Source: Diaphorobacter sp. HDW4B
Lineage (GTDB): Bacteria; Pseudomonadota; Gammaproteobacteria; Burkholderiales; Burkholderiaceae_C
Assembly: GCF_011305535.1 (NCBI RefSeq)
Contig: NZ_CP049905.1
Location: forward strand, 3,091,001 to 3,155,000
Length of the DNA stretch: 64,000 nt
Reading direction: 5' to 3'
Part shown: piece after piece, positions 17,019-25,545 of the stretch
How positions within the stretch are numbered: the stretch's first letter is position 1
How the letters are laid out: every line of letters begins with the position of its first letter
The notes under the pieces: generated by a model
Database searches by the model: none
What the model was told of the DNA's origin: nothing
What the model saw: the letters and a program-made list of their open reading frames with translations, nothing else
Translations under genes and position numbers: made by a program

Positions 17019-19205
17019 TCAGATCGCCTGCGGGTCCACATCCACCAGCCAGCGGATCACGGCCTTGTGGTCGGCGCGGGCGGCGTGCAGCACGCTTTGC
17101 CAGGCGGCAAGGAAATGCTGCAGCGCGCTGCGGTTGGTGCTTTCGATGAGCATCTGTGCGCGTTCCACGTTGGCCACGCGCTGCACGGCCATGGGCACGG
17201 GCGGGAACAGAAAGACATGGTCGAGGCCCGGCAACTGCTGCTCGCGTGCGGCGTTGCTCACGGCGTGCAGAAAGGCCTGCGCGGCTTCTTGCGTGCGGGC
17301 GTCGGCCCGCACCAGCGCCTGATAGGCGAAGGGCGGCATGCCTGCATCGCGGCGTTCGTCCAATTGCTCTGCGGCGAACCGAGGGTAGTCGTGCTGACGC
17401 AGTGAGGTGTAGAGGCTGTGCTCGGGGTGCCAGGTCTGAATCCACATCTCGGGCGGCTTGCCGCCTTGCGCTGCGATGTAGTTTGCGTCGCGTCCGGCGC
17501 GTCCTGCTGCCTGCATGAGCAGCGCGAACAGGCGTTCGGGCGCGCGGAAGTCGCTGCTGAAAAGCGCGCCATCGGGCTGCACAGCGGCGACCAGCGTGAT
17601 GCGGCGGAAGTCGTGGCCCTTGGCGACCATCTGGGTGCCGACCAGCACATCGACCTCGCCGCTGTGCACGGCGGCAAGCTGTTCTTCGAGCGCGCCCTTG
17701 GCCTTGGTGGTGTCGGCGTCGATGCGCGCCACGCGGGCGGCGCGGCGCTCGGGCGTGATCACGTTGCGCAGCAGGGCGGCGAGTTGCTCTTCGAGCTGCT
17801 CGGTGCCGCGCCCCATGGGCGAGATGTCCACATTGCCGCAACTCGGGCAGGCGTGTGGCACGCGCTGTGTGAAGCCGCAGTGGTGGCAGCGCAGCGTGCG
17901 GTCGATCTTGTGGAACACCTGGTGTGCGCTGCAATGCGGGCAATCGCTTTTCCAGCCGCAATCCTTGCAATGCAAAACGGGCGCGAAGCCACGGCGGTTG
18001 AGCAGCACCAGGCATTGCTCGCCGCGTTCCACACGCTCGGTGATGGCCTGCAGCAGCGGCGGTGAAAACACCGAACCCTTGGGTTGCTGGCCCATGTCGA
18101 CCAAGCGCACGCGCGGCAGTTCGGCAGCGCCGATGCGGCTGGGCATGTTCAAGCGCAGGTAGCGGCCGCCTTGCGGGTCTTCCTTGCTGGGCGGGCGGCT
18201 GGCGTGCCAGCTTTCCAGCGATGGCGTGGCGCTGCCCAGAATCACCTTGGCGTTCTGCTCGCGCGCGCGCCACACGGCCAGATCGCGGGCGGAGTAGCGC
18301 GCGCCTTCCTGCTGCTTGTAGCTGGCGTCGTGTTCCTCATCGACCACGATGAGCGCGAGGCCCGGCATGCTGGCGAACACGGCCATGCGCGTGCCGAGCA
18401 CGATGCGCGCCTCGCCGGTATGGGCTGCGATCCAGCTTTTGAGGCGCTGCGGGTTGGTCATGCCGCTGTGCATCGACACCACGGCCGACTCGCCGTAGAT
18501 GGGCGCAAAGCGTTCGAGAAAGCGCGCTTCGAGCTGCGGCGTGAGATTGATTTCCGGCACCATCACCAGCGCCTGAGCCTCTGGATTGGCCGCGAGAACC
18601 CGTTCCACGCTGTGCAGATAGACCTCGGTCTTGCCGCTGCCCGTGCTGCCATAGAGCAGGAATGGCCCCGGCTCGGTGGCGATCTGCTGGGTGGCCTGCT
18701 GTTGTTCGTCGGACAAATGGATGGGCGCTGGCGCAGCAGCCGCTTCGGGGCTGGCGGCGTTCTTGCTGTCCGCCTTGGCCTTGCGCTTGATGCGCCGCGC
18801 CATCTGCTCGGGCGTGAGATCGCGCAGTTGCGGCGGCAGGGCGGCCAGCGCCACCTCGCCCAGCGCGCGCTGGTAGTAGCGCGCGGTGAAGGCGGTCAGC
18901 CGTCGCCAGCTTTCGCTCAAGGGGGTGATGCCTTCGAGCACGCCCGCGATGGAGCGGGTTCGCACGCCCTCGGGCAATTCGGCCGCGCTGCCTTCAGGCG
19001 CATCCCAGACCACGCCCAGCACCTCGCGGCGGCCCAAAGGCACGCGCACGAGGGTTCCGGGCGGCAGGGGCGTGGGGCTCAGGTACGACAGCGGCTCCGA
19101 CACGCTGCTGTGTGCGGGCGTGGCCACCGCCACCCAGAGCGCGTGGCTCGCGGCGTGTTCGGTGGTGGACGCGGTGGGAGGATTGTCTGCGGTCGCTGTG
19201 GTCAT
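17019..19205 (-). CDS. priA: Primosomal protein N' (replication restart helicase PriA)
   Basis: 728 residues, standard PriA length. The N-terminal DNA-binding domain covers about 1-120 (PLSYLSP, GTLVRVPLGRREVLGVV). Walker A GSTGSGKTEVYL starts at 186 and a DEEHDASYK motif II follows near 295. The zinc-binding Cys pairs between helicase lobes are present (CKDCGW, CPHC, CHHCGF, CPSCGN). It reloads the replisome at stalled forks. The start ATG lies at the edge of a 731-base region with DnaA boxes, which it shares with hemE. Confidence 0.95.
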   Translation of the reverse strand: MTTATADNPPTASTTEHAASHALWVAVATPAHSSVSEPLSYLSPTPLPPGTLVRVPLGRREVLGVVWDAPEGSAAELPEGVRTRSIAGVLEGITPLSESWRRLTAFTARYYQRALGEVALAALPPQLRDLTPEQMARRIKRKAKADSKNAASPEAAAAPAPIHLSDEQQQATQQIATEPGPFLLYGSTGSGKTEVYLHSVERVLAANPEAQALVMVPEINLTPQLEARFLERFAPIYGESAVVSMHSGMTNPQRLKSWIAAHTGEARIVLGTRMAVFASMPGLALIVVDEEHDASYKQQEGARYSARDLAVWRAREQNAKVILGSATPSLESWHASRPPSKEDPQGGRYLRLNMPSRIGAAELPRVRLVDMGQQPKGSVFSPPLLQAITERVERGEQCLVLLNRRGFAPVLHCKDCGWKSDCPHCSAHQVFHKIDRTLRCHHCGFTQRVPHACPSCGNVDISPMGRGTEQLEEQLAALLRNVITPERRAARVARIDADTTKAKGALEEQLAAVHSGEVDVLVGTQMVAKGHDFRRITLVAAVQPDGALFSSDFRAPERLFALLMQAAGRAGRDANYIAAQGGKPPEMWIQTWHPEHSLYTSLRQHDYPRFAAEQLDERRDAGMPPFAYQALVRADARTQEAAQAFLHAVSNAAREQQLPGLDHVFLFPPVPMAVQRVANVERAQMLIESTNRSALQHFLAAWQSVLHAARADHKAVIRWLVDVDPQAI

Positions 19206-19336
19206 GGGGCCGTCAAAGCGGAAACTGGGCGGTGACAGGTGAGGGGTTGGGTGAGGGATCGGATGCGGTGCGGCACGGGCCAGACGCGAGGCGTCCGATC
19301 ATGCGCTTTTTCCAGGCACCATGGTGAAAACACTGA

Positions 19337-19345
19337 TTTTCCACA
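19337..19345 (+). promoter_or_regulatory. DnaA-box-like site TTTTCCACA
   Basis: One mismatch from the DnaA consensus TTATCCACA, 16 bases before a perfect box on the other strand. Confidence 0.4.
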
Positions 19346-19357
19346 ACCGAAAGTCAA

Positions 19358-19376
19358 TTCTGTGGATAACTTTGTT
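19358..19376 (-). repeat. 19-bp direct repeat copy 1, containing a perfect DnaA box
   Basis: TTCTGTGGATAACTTTGTT occurs here and again at 19684-19702. Positions 19361-19369 read TGTGGATAA, the exact complement of the DnaA consensus TTATCCACA. The repeat sits upstream of priA, in an AT-richer stretch. Confidence 0.65.
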
Positions 19377-19683
19377 AACTACTGGCGAGCGGTTTTCTGT
19401 GTACTCAAATGTTGCCGCCTCTCGATGTCACTTGATGCACGTCACGATTGAAGAAATGTTCAAGAAAATCAATCATTTATGTTGCAGTGCGTTAGGCTGA
19501 TCCGTTCGCCCTCAACAAGCTTGCGCGACCCATCTCGCTCGCTCAAACATGTGCACAACTGCGATGTCAAGGTCTATCCAAGCTGGAAATTTGTGCTAGC
19601 AACACATCAGGAAGTCGGGATTTTGCTTGCGGTTTGGGCGCTAAGTGATTGATTTTGGGTGAGAAAGCACCAAAACTTCAAAT

Positions 19684-19702
19684 TTCTGTGGATAACTTTG
19701 TT
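19684..19702 (-). repeat. 19-bp direct repeat copy 2, containing a perfect DnaA box
   Basis: An identical 19-mer 326 bases from copy 1, with TGTGGATAA at 19687-19695 in the same orientation. A third consensus-class site, TGTGCATAA (TTATNCACA type), lies at 19885-19893 and a weaker TGTGCACAA at 19550-19558. The 731-base gap 19206-19936 otherwise shows no gene. Confidence 0.65.
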
Positions 19703-19899
19703 GATATCGACCGCCAAGCCCTTGCTGGGCGTGGCGAATGCGTCGATTGAGGGCTTCTGACGGTCTTCTTGAGGGTTGAAAAAGTCTTTTAAAATCAAGG
19801 GCTTGAAAAGTCATCCAAATGGGATGATGGCCCTTGAGAAGATTCGTGCAACAGATTGTTTTACGGATGCCGCACCACAAAATTTGTGCATAAGTACAT

Positions 19900-19926
19900 G
19901 ACCGGGAGCATGAAAGCATCCCGGTC
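19900..19926 (-). terminator. Stem-loop past hemE
   Basis: GACCGGGA and TCCCGGTC form a perfect 8-bp stem with an 11-base loop, starting 11 bases beyond the hemE stop. No strong U-tract follows on the minus strand, so it may be a weak terminator or mRNA end stabiliser. Confidence 0.4.
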
Positions 19927-19936
19927 CGGGTATCGG

Positions 19937-21055
19937 TCAGCCCGCTTTTGCCGCAGCCGATTGACGCATGGCGCGCGAATGGCCATGCACCGCTTCCACG
20001 AGCGCAGCGACATGCTCGGGCGGCGTGAACTGGCTGATGCCGTGGCCCAGATTGAAGATGTGGGTCGGGCCAGTCGTTGTTTTGTCTGTGTGCGGCGTGC
20101 CGAAGCTCTCCAGCACGGCCTTGGCCTGCTCCGCGACCTTTTCTGGCGGCGCGAACAGCACGTTTGGGTCGATGTTGCCTTGCAGCGCCTTGCTGTCACC
20201 CACGATGGCGCGGGCCTTGCCGAGGTTGGCCGTCCAGTCGAGGCCCAGCACTTCGCAGTCCAGCGGTTTCATGTCTTCCAGCCAGATGCCGCCGCCCTTG
20301 GTGAACACGATGCGCGGCACGTCCGTGCCATCCACGCCCGTGCGCTTCAATTTCGCGAGCACGCGCTTGGTGTAGGCCAGGCTGAACTGCTGGAAAGCGC
20401 CATCGGCGAGCACGCCCCCCCAGCTGTCGAAAATCATCACGGCCTGCGCGCCCGCGTCGATCTGGGTGTTCAGGTAGGCGGCGACGCTGTCGGCGTTGAC
20501 TTCCAGAATGCGGTGCATCAGGTCCGGGCGGGAATACATCAGCGACTTGACGAGGCGGTAGTCGTCGCTGCCCTTGCCCTCGACCATGTAGCAGGCCAGC
20601 GTCCACGGGCTGCCCGAGAAGCCGATCAGCGGCACGCGGCCATTCAGCGCGTGGCGGATGCTGGTGACGGCATCGAACACATAGCGCAGCTTGTCCATGT
20701 CCGGCACGGCCAGCTCGGCCACGGCGGCCTCGTCGCGCACCACCTTGGCAAAGCGCGGGCCTTCGCCTTCGGCGAACGACAGGCCCAGACCCATGGCGTC
20801 GGGCACGGTGAGGATGTCGCTGAACAGAATCGCGGCGTCAAGCGGAAAGCGCTCCAGCGGCTGCAGGGTCACTTCGGTCGCGTAGTCCACATTCGTGGCC
20901 AGACCCATGAAGCTGCCCGCCTTGGCGCGCGTGGCCTTGTACTCCGGCAGGTAGCGGCCTGCCTGGCGCATCAGCCACAAGGGTGTGTAGTCGGTGGCCT
21001 GACGACGGCAGGCACGCAGGAACTGGTCGTTGGAGAGGGTTGGAAAGCTGCTCAT
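19937..21055 (-). CDS. hemE: Uroporphyrinogen decarboxylase
   Basis: 372 residues, close to the usual 350-370. The signature [12 protein letters not shown] at 28-39 supplies the substrate-binding arginines. [16 protein letters not shown] and the late [13 protein letters not shown] segment complete the family pattern. It converts uroporphyrinogen III to coproporphyrinogen III in heme synthesis, in the cytoplasm. The frame extends 63 codons upstream, but [16 protein letters not shown] is the conserved start, so 21055 is chosen. priA lies next along, a neighbourhood I recall from other betaproteobacteria. Confidence 0.95.
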   Translation of the reverse strand: MSSFPTLSNDQFLRACRRQATDYTPLWLMRQAGRYLPEYKATRAKAGSFMGLATNVDYATEVTLQPLERFPLDAAILFSDILTVPDAMGLGLSFAEGEGPRFAKVVRDEAAVAELAVPDMDKLRYVFDAVTSIRHALNGRVPLIGFSGSPWTLACYMVEGKGSDDYRLVKSLMYSRPDLMHRILEVNADSVAAYLNTQIDAGAQAVMIFDSWGGVLADGAFQQFSLAYTKRVLAKLKRTGVDGTDVPRIVFTKGGGIWLEDMKPLDCEVLGLDWTANLGKARAIVGDSKALQGNIDPNVLFAPPEKVAEQAKAVLESFGTPHTDKTTTGPTHIFNLGHGISQFTPPEHVAALVEAVHGHSRAMRQSAAAKAG

Positions 21056-21255
21056 TCCGCAATTGTCGCAGGCTGTGACCAAACACCTTGGCATTTCACC
21101 GGCTTGAGTCTTGATCCTTGTTAAGACACCAGTCCTGTCGGCCTTGGATGACACGGCACTGGCTCCTGCTCCGATGCGCTTGGCTGGGGATCGCAGGCAC
21201 AGTGAAGCAACCGAGTTCGGTTTTTCAACCACCACCGCAAGCAAGGAGTTTGAGC

Positions 21256-21438
21256 ATGAAGAAGGAACAAGTGACCGGTCGCATCGAAGAAGCCAAGGGA
21301 GCCGTGAAGGAGGCCGTGGGCAAGGCCGTTGGCAACACCAAGATGCAGGTGGAAGGCAACATCGAGAAGAACCTGGGCAAGGCCGAAGCGGCTGCAGGCG
21401 ATCTGGCCAACAAGGTCGAAAAGGCCGTCAAGAAGTGA
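21256..21438 (+). CDS. CsbD family stress-response protein
   Basis: 60 residues of charged, Ala-rich helix: [19 protein letters not shown] followed by [20 protein letters not shown], the two-repeat CsbD pattern. AAGGAG at 21243-21248 fixes the start. CsbD proteins are abundant small stress proteins of unknown mechanism, often under general stress control. The gene stands alone between the divergent hemE promoter and a convergent hypothetical gene. Confidence 0.9.
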   Translation: MKKEQVTGRIEEAKGAVKEAVGKAVGNTKMQVEGNIEKNLGKAEAAAGDLANKVEKAVKK

Positions 21439-21441
21439 GCG

Positions 21442-21867
21442 TCAGCGCTTCGTCGATCGAAGCGCCTCGACCACCTCCACACAACGCTGCCCCGGCGCGA
21501 CTCCCAGCGCCCGGGCGGCGTTGTTCATATGCTGGATGACACCCTCGTTGAGCGTGCTGTGCGCGTCGCCGATGCAGGCGCTGTTGTGGCTCACGGTGCA
21601 TGCCGCGAGCCCGTGCAGTTGCAGCAGTGCGAGACCGGCAATGCCCGCGTCGTCCTTGCCGATCCCCGCGTCGTTGAACACGCTGAGCAGCGGCCGCGCT
21701 GCCACCGCATAGCGCGCGGCAGACAGTCCGCCGTGCGAGCCGCTGACGGCAATGCAGCCAGCGTCCTCGGCCTTGAGTTCGGTGATCGAATGGACGACCC
21801 GCAAGCTGCGGAGATCGATGTCGATGTCGATGTCGATGTCGATGTCTGTATGGGCGGGGCGGTTCAT
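21442..21867 (-). CDS. Conserved hypothetical protein with Asp-Ile repeat near the N terminus
   Basis: 141 residues. After MNRPAHT come five Asp-Ile pairs encoded by a hexanucleotide repeat, then a compact domain with SGSHGG, VFNDAGIGKDDAGIAGL, TVSHNSACIGDA and a C-terminal helix. The Gly/Asp/His/Cys-rich motifs look like an active or binding site, but I do not recognise a named family. AGGAGA lies 6 bases before the ATG at 21867. A second ATG at 21871 opens another frame with His-Arg repeats, which lacks sensible downstream content. It ends three bases from the CsbD stop, tail to tail. Confidence 0.75.
   Translation of the reverse strand: MNRPAHTDIDIDIDIDIDLRSLRVVHSITELKAEDAGCIAVSGSHGGLSAARYAVAARPLLSVFNDAGIGKDDAGIAGLALLQLHGLAACTVSHNSACIGDAHSTLNEGVIQHMNNAARALGVAPGQRCVEVVEALRSTKR
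21817..21846. repeat. Hexanucleotide repeat (GATGTC)5
   Basis: Five exact tandem units, in frame within the gene at 21442-21867, where they encode (Asp-Ile)5. Because the unit is six bases, slippage would change length by two residues without a frameshift. Confidence 0.85.
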
Positions 21868-21916
21868 GCATGTCTCCTGCTTGTTTTTTGTCCCCTGCCG
21901 CAGCGTAGTGGCCGGA

Positions 21917-23257
21917 TCAGCGCTGTGATCGGGTCAGCGCCTGATCGATGTCCCAGAGGATGTCGTCCACCTCTTCTATACCGACCGAGAGTCGCACCAT
22001 ATCGGGCGAAACCCCGGCCTTCTGCAATTCCTCGTCGGTGAGCTGACGGTGCGTGGTCGATGCGGGATGGATCACCAGCGTTTTCGCATCGCCAATGTTG
22101 GCGAGATGGCTCAGGAACTCGCAGGCGTCGATGAACTTCTCGCCCGCTGCCGCGCCGCCCTTCACGCCGAACGTGAGGATGCCGGATGCGCCCGGATTGC
22201 CATCGACGCTGCGGAACTGTTTTTTCGCCAGATCGAAGTACGGCGAATTGGCGAGTCCCGGATAGTTCACCCATTCGACCAGCGGATGCTGGTCAAGATG
22301 CTTGGCCACTGCGAGCGCATTGCGGCAGTGCTCGCGCATGCGCAGATGCAGCGTTTCCGCGCCCTGCAGCAACTGCCACGCGTTCATCGGCGAGAGCACG
22401 CCGCCGAAGGTGCGGTTGACCTCCATGCGCGCCTTCATCGTGTAGCCGAAGTCGCCGAAGGTCTCGTAGAACTTCACGCCGTGGTAGGCGCGGCTGGGCT
22501 CCACCATCTCGGGGAACTTGCCGTTGTCCCACGGAAATTTGCCGCCTTCGACGATCACGCCGCCCATGGTCGTGCCGTGTCCGCCGATGTATTTGGTGGC
22601 GCTGTGCACGACGATGTCGGCCCCCAGCGCAATCGGGTTGCACAGGTAGGGGCTGGCCACCGTGTTGTCGATGATGAGCGGCAGGCCGTGCGCATGTGCG
22701 ACCTCGGCAATCGCCGCGATGTCGAGCACGTTGACCAGCGGATTGCCGATGGTCTCGCCATACACGGCGCGCGTATTGGGGCGGATCGCGCGCGCAAAGT
22801 TCTCGGGATCGGACGGATCGACGAACGTGGTCTCGATGCCCATGCGCGAGAAGCCCACGCCGAGCTGGCCGACGGTTCCGCCATACAGCGTGGACGCGGC
22901 CACGATGTGATCGCCGTGTTTCAGAATCGCCAGCAAAGCCGCCATTTGCGCGGCCATGCCGCTGGCGCAGGCCATCGCTGCGCGGCCGTTTTCGAGGCTG
23001 GCAATGCGCTCTTCGAACACTGCCACGGTCGGGTTGCTGATGCGGCTGTAGACGTTGCCGAAGGTCTGCAGATTGAACAGGCTCGATGCGTGTTCGGCGT
23101 TATCGAACACAAAGCTGGTGGTCTGGTGAATCGGCGTGGCGCGCGCGCCGGTCACTGGGTCGGGCTGTGCACCGGCATGGATGGCGCGGGTGCCGAAACC
23201 GAATTCGCGGTCGCCGTTGTGGGGTTTGGAATCTGTCATGGGAAAGTGTTCACTCAT
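21917..23257 (-). CDS. metY: O-acetylhomoserine aminocarboxypropyltransferase (sulfhydrylase)
   Basis: 446 residues of the Cys/Met-metabolism PLP family. The PLP lysine is Lys222 in HSATKYIGGHG. The N-terminal FGTRAIHAGAQPDP and TPIHQTTSFVF, and the insert around GGKFPWDNGKFPEM, are typical of the MetY branch rather than MetB or MetZ. It makes homocysteine from O-acetylhomoserine and sulfide or methanethiol. The ATG at 23257 overlaps the stop of the preceding gene by one base; ATG 23239 is an alternative start. The overlap suggests cotranscription with the CoA-binding protein. Confidence 0.92.
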   Translation of the reverse strand: MSEHFPMTDSKPHNGDREFGFGTRAIHAGAQPDPVTGARATPIHQTTSFVFDNAEHASSLFNLQTFGNVYSRISNPTVAVFEERIASLENGRAAMACASGMAAQMAALLAILKHGDHIVAASTLYGGTVGQLGVGFSRMGIETTFVDPSDPENFARAIRPNTRAVYGETIGNPLVNVLDIAAIAEVAHAHGLPLIIDNTVASPYLCNPIALGADIVVHSATKYIGGHGTTMGGVIVEGGKFPWDNGKFPEMVEPSRAYHGVKFYETFGDFGYTMKARMEVNRTFGGVLSPMNAWQLLQGAETLHLRMREHCRNALAVAKHLDQHPLVEWVNYPGLANSPYFDLAKKQFRSVDGNPGASGILTFGVKGGAAAGEKFIDACEFLSHLANIGDAKTLVIHPASTTHRQLTDEELQKAGVSPDMVRLSVGIEEVDDILWDIDQALTRSQR

Positions 23258-23772
23258 CAATACGGCAACTGTTGCAGGCGCTTGGCGGAGATGACCTTGG
23301 TGTTCACGCCCATCCAGCCGAGCCCACCGAACAGGCGCGCATGTTCGATCTTCACGCAGCGGTTCTGAATGACTTGCAGACCAGCGGCTTCGGCCTTCAG
23401 ACCTGCCGGTTCGTTGAACACGCCCAACTGCAGCCACAGGCATTTCGCGCCGATGGCAATCGCCTCGTCGGCGAGCGGCGGAATGTCTTCGCTCTTGCGA
23501 AAGCAGTCCACCATGTCGATTTTCACGCCGGTCTTATGCAGCGCTTCGGCGGCCTCGGTGACGCTCGCATAAGCCTTCTCTCCAAGTATCTCGCCGCCTT
23601 CCTTGGCGACCAGCGGATTCACCGGAATGATGCGGTAACCATGCGCCTGCATGTACTTGGCGGCGAAGTGGCTGGGGCGGTGCCATTGCGGCGACAGGCC
23701 CACCACGGCGAGGGTGCGACAGTGCGTGAGAACATCGCGCAGCGTGCTGACGGTATCGGGAGTTTGAAGCAT
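23257..23772 (-). CDS. CoA-binding (YccU-like) Rossmann protein
   Basis: 171 residues, one CoA_binding domain: TLAVVGLSPQWHRPSHFAAKYM gives the nucleotide-binding turn (in outline), followed by GYRIIPVNP, DMVDCFRKSE and KCLWLQLGVFNEP. Such proteins resemble the N-terminal half of succinyl-CoA ligase alpha and bind CoA, with unclear roles. The gene directly precedes and overlaps metY, a link that may reflect methionine or CoA-thiol chemistry (inference). Confidence 0.88.
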   Translation of the reverse strand: MLQTPDTVSTLRDVLTHCRTLAVVGLSPQWHRPSHFAAKYMQAHGYRIIPVNPLVAKEGGEILGEKAYASVTEAAEALHKTGVKIDMVDCFRKSEDIPPLADEAIAIGAKCLWLQLGVFNEPAGLKAEAAGLQVIQNRCVKIEHARLFGGLGWMGVNTKVISAKRLQQLPY

Positions 23773-23855
23773 GGCCCGAGTGTAGGGCGCATGCCTGCCT
23801 ACGGAAATCGGGTGCGTTACGTAGGTGATCGCGTAGGTGACTGCCGTTTTCGCAA

Positions 23856-24479
23856 TCAGTCCTTGTACTTCACGCTGCAGCCGTAAGGCTTGGTGCTGGC
23901 TTGCGCAATCGGCTTGTTCGCCGCTATGTCGGCCAGCGCCGTCTTCACATAGTTCGTGGCCTTGGCGATGTCTTCCTTGCGTGCCGAAGGAATGCTGTCG
24001 ATGCCGCCCGCATACACCAGCGTGCCTTGTGGATCGATGATGTACATGTGCGGCGTGGTGCGCGCGCCGTAGGCCTTGCCGATTACGCCATCCTCGTCCA
24101 TCAGCGTGGCGCTGGGCGCGCCCTTGTGATCGGCAATCCATTTCGCGAGCTTGGAGGGTTCGAGGTAGTCACCACTCGCCATGTCGGTGGAGTTCACCGC
24201 CAGCCACACCGCGCCTTGCGCTAGCGCCGCTTTCTGCGTCTCGGGCATGTTGCCGCTTTCGTAATGCTTGCGCACAAACGGACAGCCCGGATTGGTCCAC
24301 TCCAGCACCACGTTTTTGCCCTTGAAATCGGACAGCTTCACGGCTTTGCCGCTGGTGTCCTGCAGCGCGAAGTCAGGCGCTTTCTGCCCTACGGTCGCTA
24401 CCGCGAAAGCGGGCATGGATGTAGCGAAGGCAAGCAGCGCGGCGGATGCGATCAGGCTGCGACGGCACAGGGTGTTCAT
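23856..24479 (-). CDS. Exported thioredoxin-fold protein (redoxin family)
   Basis: 207 residues. A signal peptide ends near MPAFAVA (about 26). The mature domain has GQKAPDFALQDTSGKAVKLSD and VLEWTNPGCPFVRKHY, with a single Cys at the peroxiredoxin/thioredoxin active-site position and no CxxC. TTPHMYIIDPQG supplies the cis-Pro loop. One more Cys is near the C terminus (PYGCSVKY). It probably works in the periplasm as a thiol peroxidase or redox sensor. A 59-base gap separates it from the zinc-ribbon gene upstream. Confidence 0.85.
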   Translation of the reverse strand: MNTLCRRSLIASAALLAFATSMPAFAVATVGQKAPDFALQDTSGKAVKLSDFKGKNVVLEWTNPGCPFVRKHYESGNMPETQKAALAQGAVWLAVNSTDMASGDYLEPSKLAKWIADHKGAPSATLMDEDGVIGKAYGARTTPHMYIIDPQGTLVYAGGIDSIPSARKEDIAKATNYVKTALADIAANKPIAQASTKPYGCSVKYKD

Positions 24480-24538
24480 GGCGGACTCCGGTGTTGGCGT
24501 TGCAGTGCAATATAGCGGTCGTTGCCGTGATCACCAAA

Positions 24539-25498
24539 TCATTTCGGCGAGGCGGGCTTTGCTTTGCGCTGCATACGCGCTGCGAGAAAAGCGGCGCTCA
24601 TGCCTGTCAGCAGTGCCATGCCTGCAAGCAGGAGAATGGCCGGTGCGAGCATGGGCGCGGGGAGGGGAATTTTCCAGACAAGCCAGCCGACTCCCAACAA
24701 GAGGAGGATGCCCAACCAGCCCATCCATCGGCGCGATTGTTTCTCGGGCTCGGCAGCGTTGGCGGGGAGCCAGCGGCCTGTTCTCCAGTTGGGCCGTACG
24801 GGTGACGTCGTCGTCTGCGTCATCAGCAGAATCCAGAGCACCTGGCAGCCTAGCTTGGCGATGGCGATCAGCACTTCAGACCATTGCGTCGTCAGTTCAA
24901 GTTGATGGAATGTGATCAGCATGAAGATCAACGCCATGCAGAAGCTGCTGATCTGCCAGCAGAGCACTTCGCGCGTGCTCGGTTGCGGCCAGACCTGCCA
25001 GCGCAGCAGCGTCTTGCAGTGCGGGCAAGCGGGCTCGGGGAGTATGAATTTCCACCACGAGGAGGCGTTTTCTGGCTTGGCGTCTTCCCATTGTTCGAAA
25101 TGCTTATGGCATTGCGGACACTGGTACTTGCCGAAATCGGACAGGCGCGGTTCTGCCAGTTCATAGGTCTGGTAAGGGTAGATCGGAGATTGCCAGGTTC
25201 TTTTCGGTGGTGGCACCGATGCCCGTTTTTTCTGGTGAGCGATGAATCTGCGAATGCACTCCAGCAGGATCAGCAGCAAGGTCACGCCGATCAGCGCGGT
25301 CCACATCCACAGCTCGGGCTGGCCTTGGTATTTGGCGATCACCAGGAACGCAGTTGCGACGACGGTCAGCAGCAGAAACCACATGAAGCCGTTCGAGAGG
25401 CCGTTGGGCTGTTCGTCGGATGGCTGCGCTTGCCTCGTCCGGCAGTCAGGGCAGATGGAGCCTTCTTCTATCTGTCGATGGCAGTTCAAGCAGCGCAT
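24539..25498 (-). CDS. Zinc-ribbon membrane protein
   Basis: 319 residues, no named family recognised. The N terminus is a zinc ribbon (CLNC at 3-6, CPDC at 16-19). Two membrane segments follow (about 38-55 and 66-82). A second ribbon has CPQC at 127-130 and CPHC at 158-161 with a Trp-rich linker. Three or four more hydrophobic segments complete the protein (about 183-200, 205-225, 263-280, 285-310). The arrangement suggests a cytoplasm-facing sensor or assembly factor, but nothing indicates the ligand. Confidence 0.7.
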   Translation of the reverse strand: MRCLNCHRQIEEGSICPDCRTRQAQPSDEQPNGLSNGFMWFLLLTVVATAFLVIAKYQGQPELWMWTALIGVTLLLILLECIRRFIAHQKKRASVPPPKRTWQSPIYPYQTYELAEPRLSDFGKYQCPQCHKHFEQWEDAKPENASSWWKFILPEPACPHCKTLLRWQVWPQPSTREVLCWQISSFCMALIFMLITFHQLELTTQWSEVLIAIAKLGCQVLWILLMTQTTTSPVRPNWRTGRWLPANAAEPEKQSRRWMGWLGILLLLGVGWLVWKIPLPAPMLAPAILLLAGMALLTGMSAAFLAARMQRKAKPASPK

Positions 25499-25545
25499 GG
25501 GCGGATCATAGCCAAGCGCGCTGCGCTTGCCTCGGCGTTGCTGTG

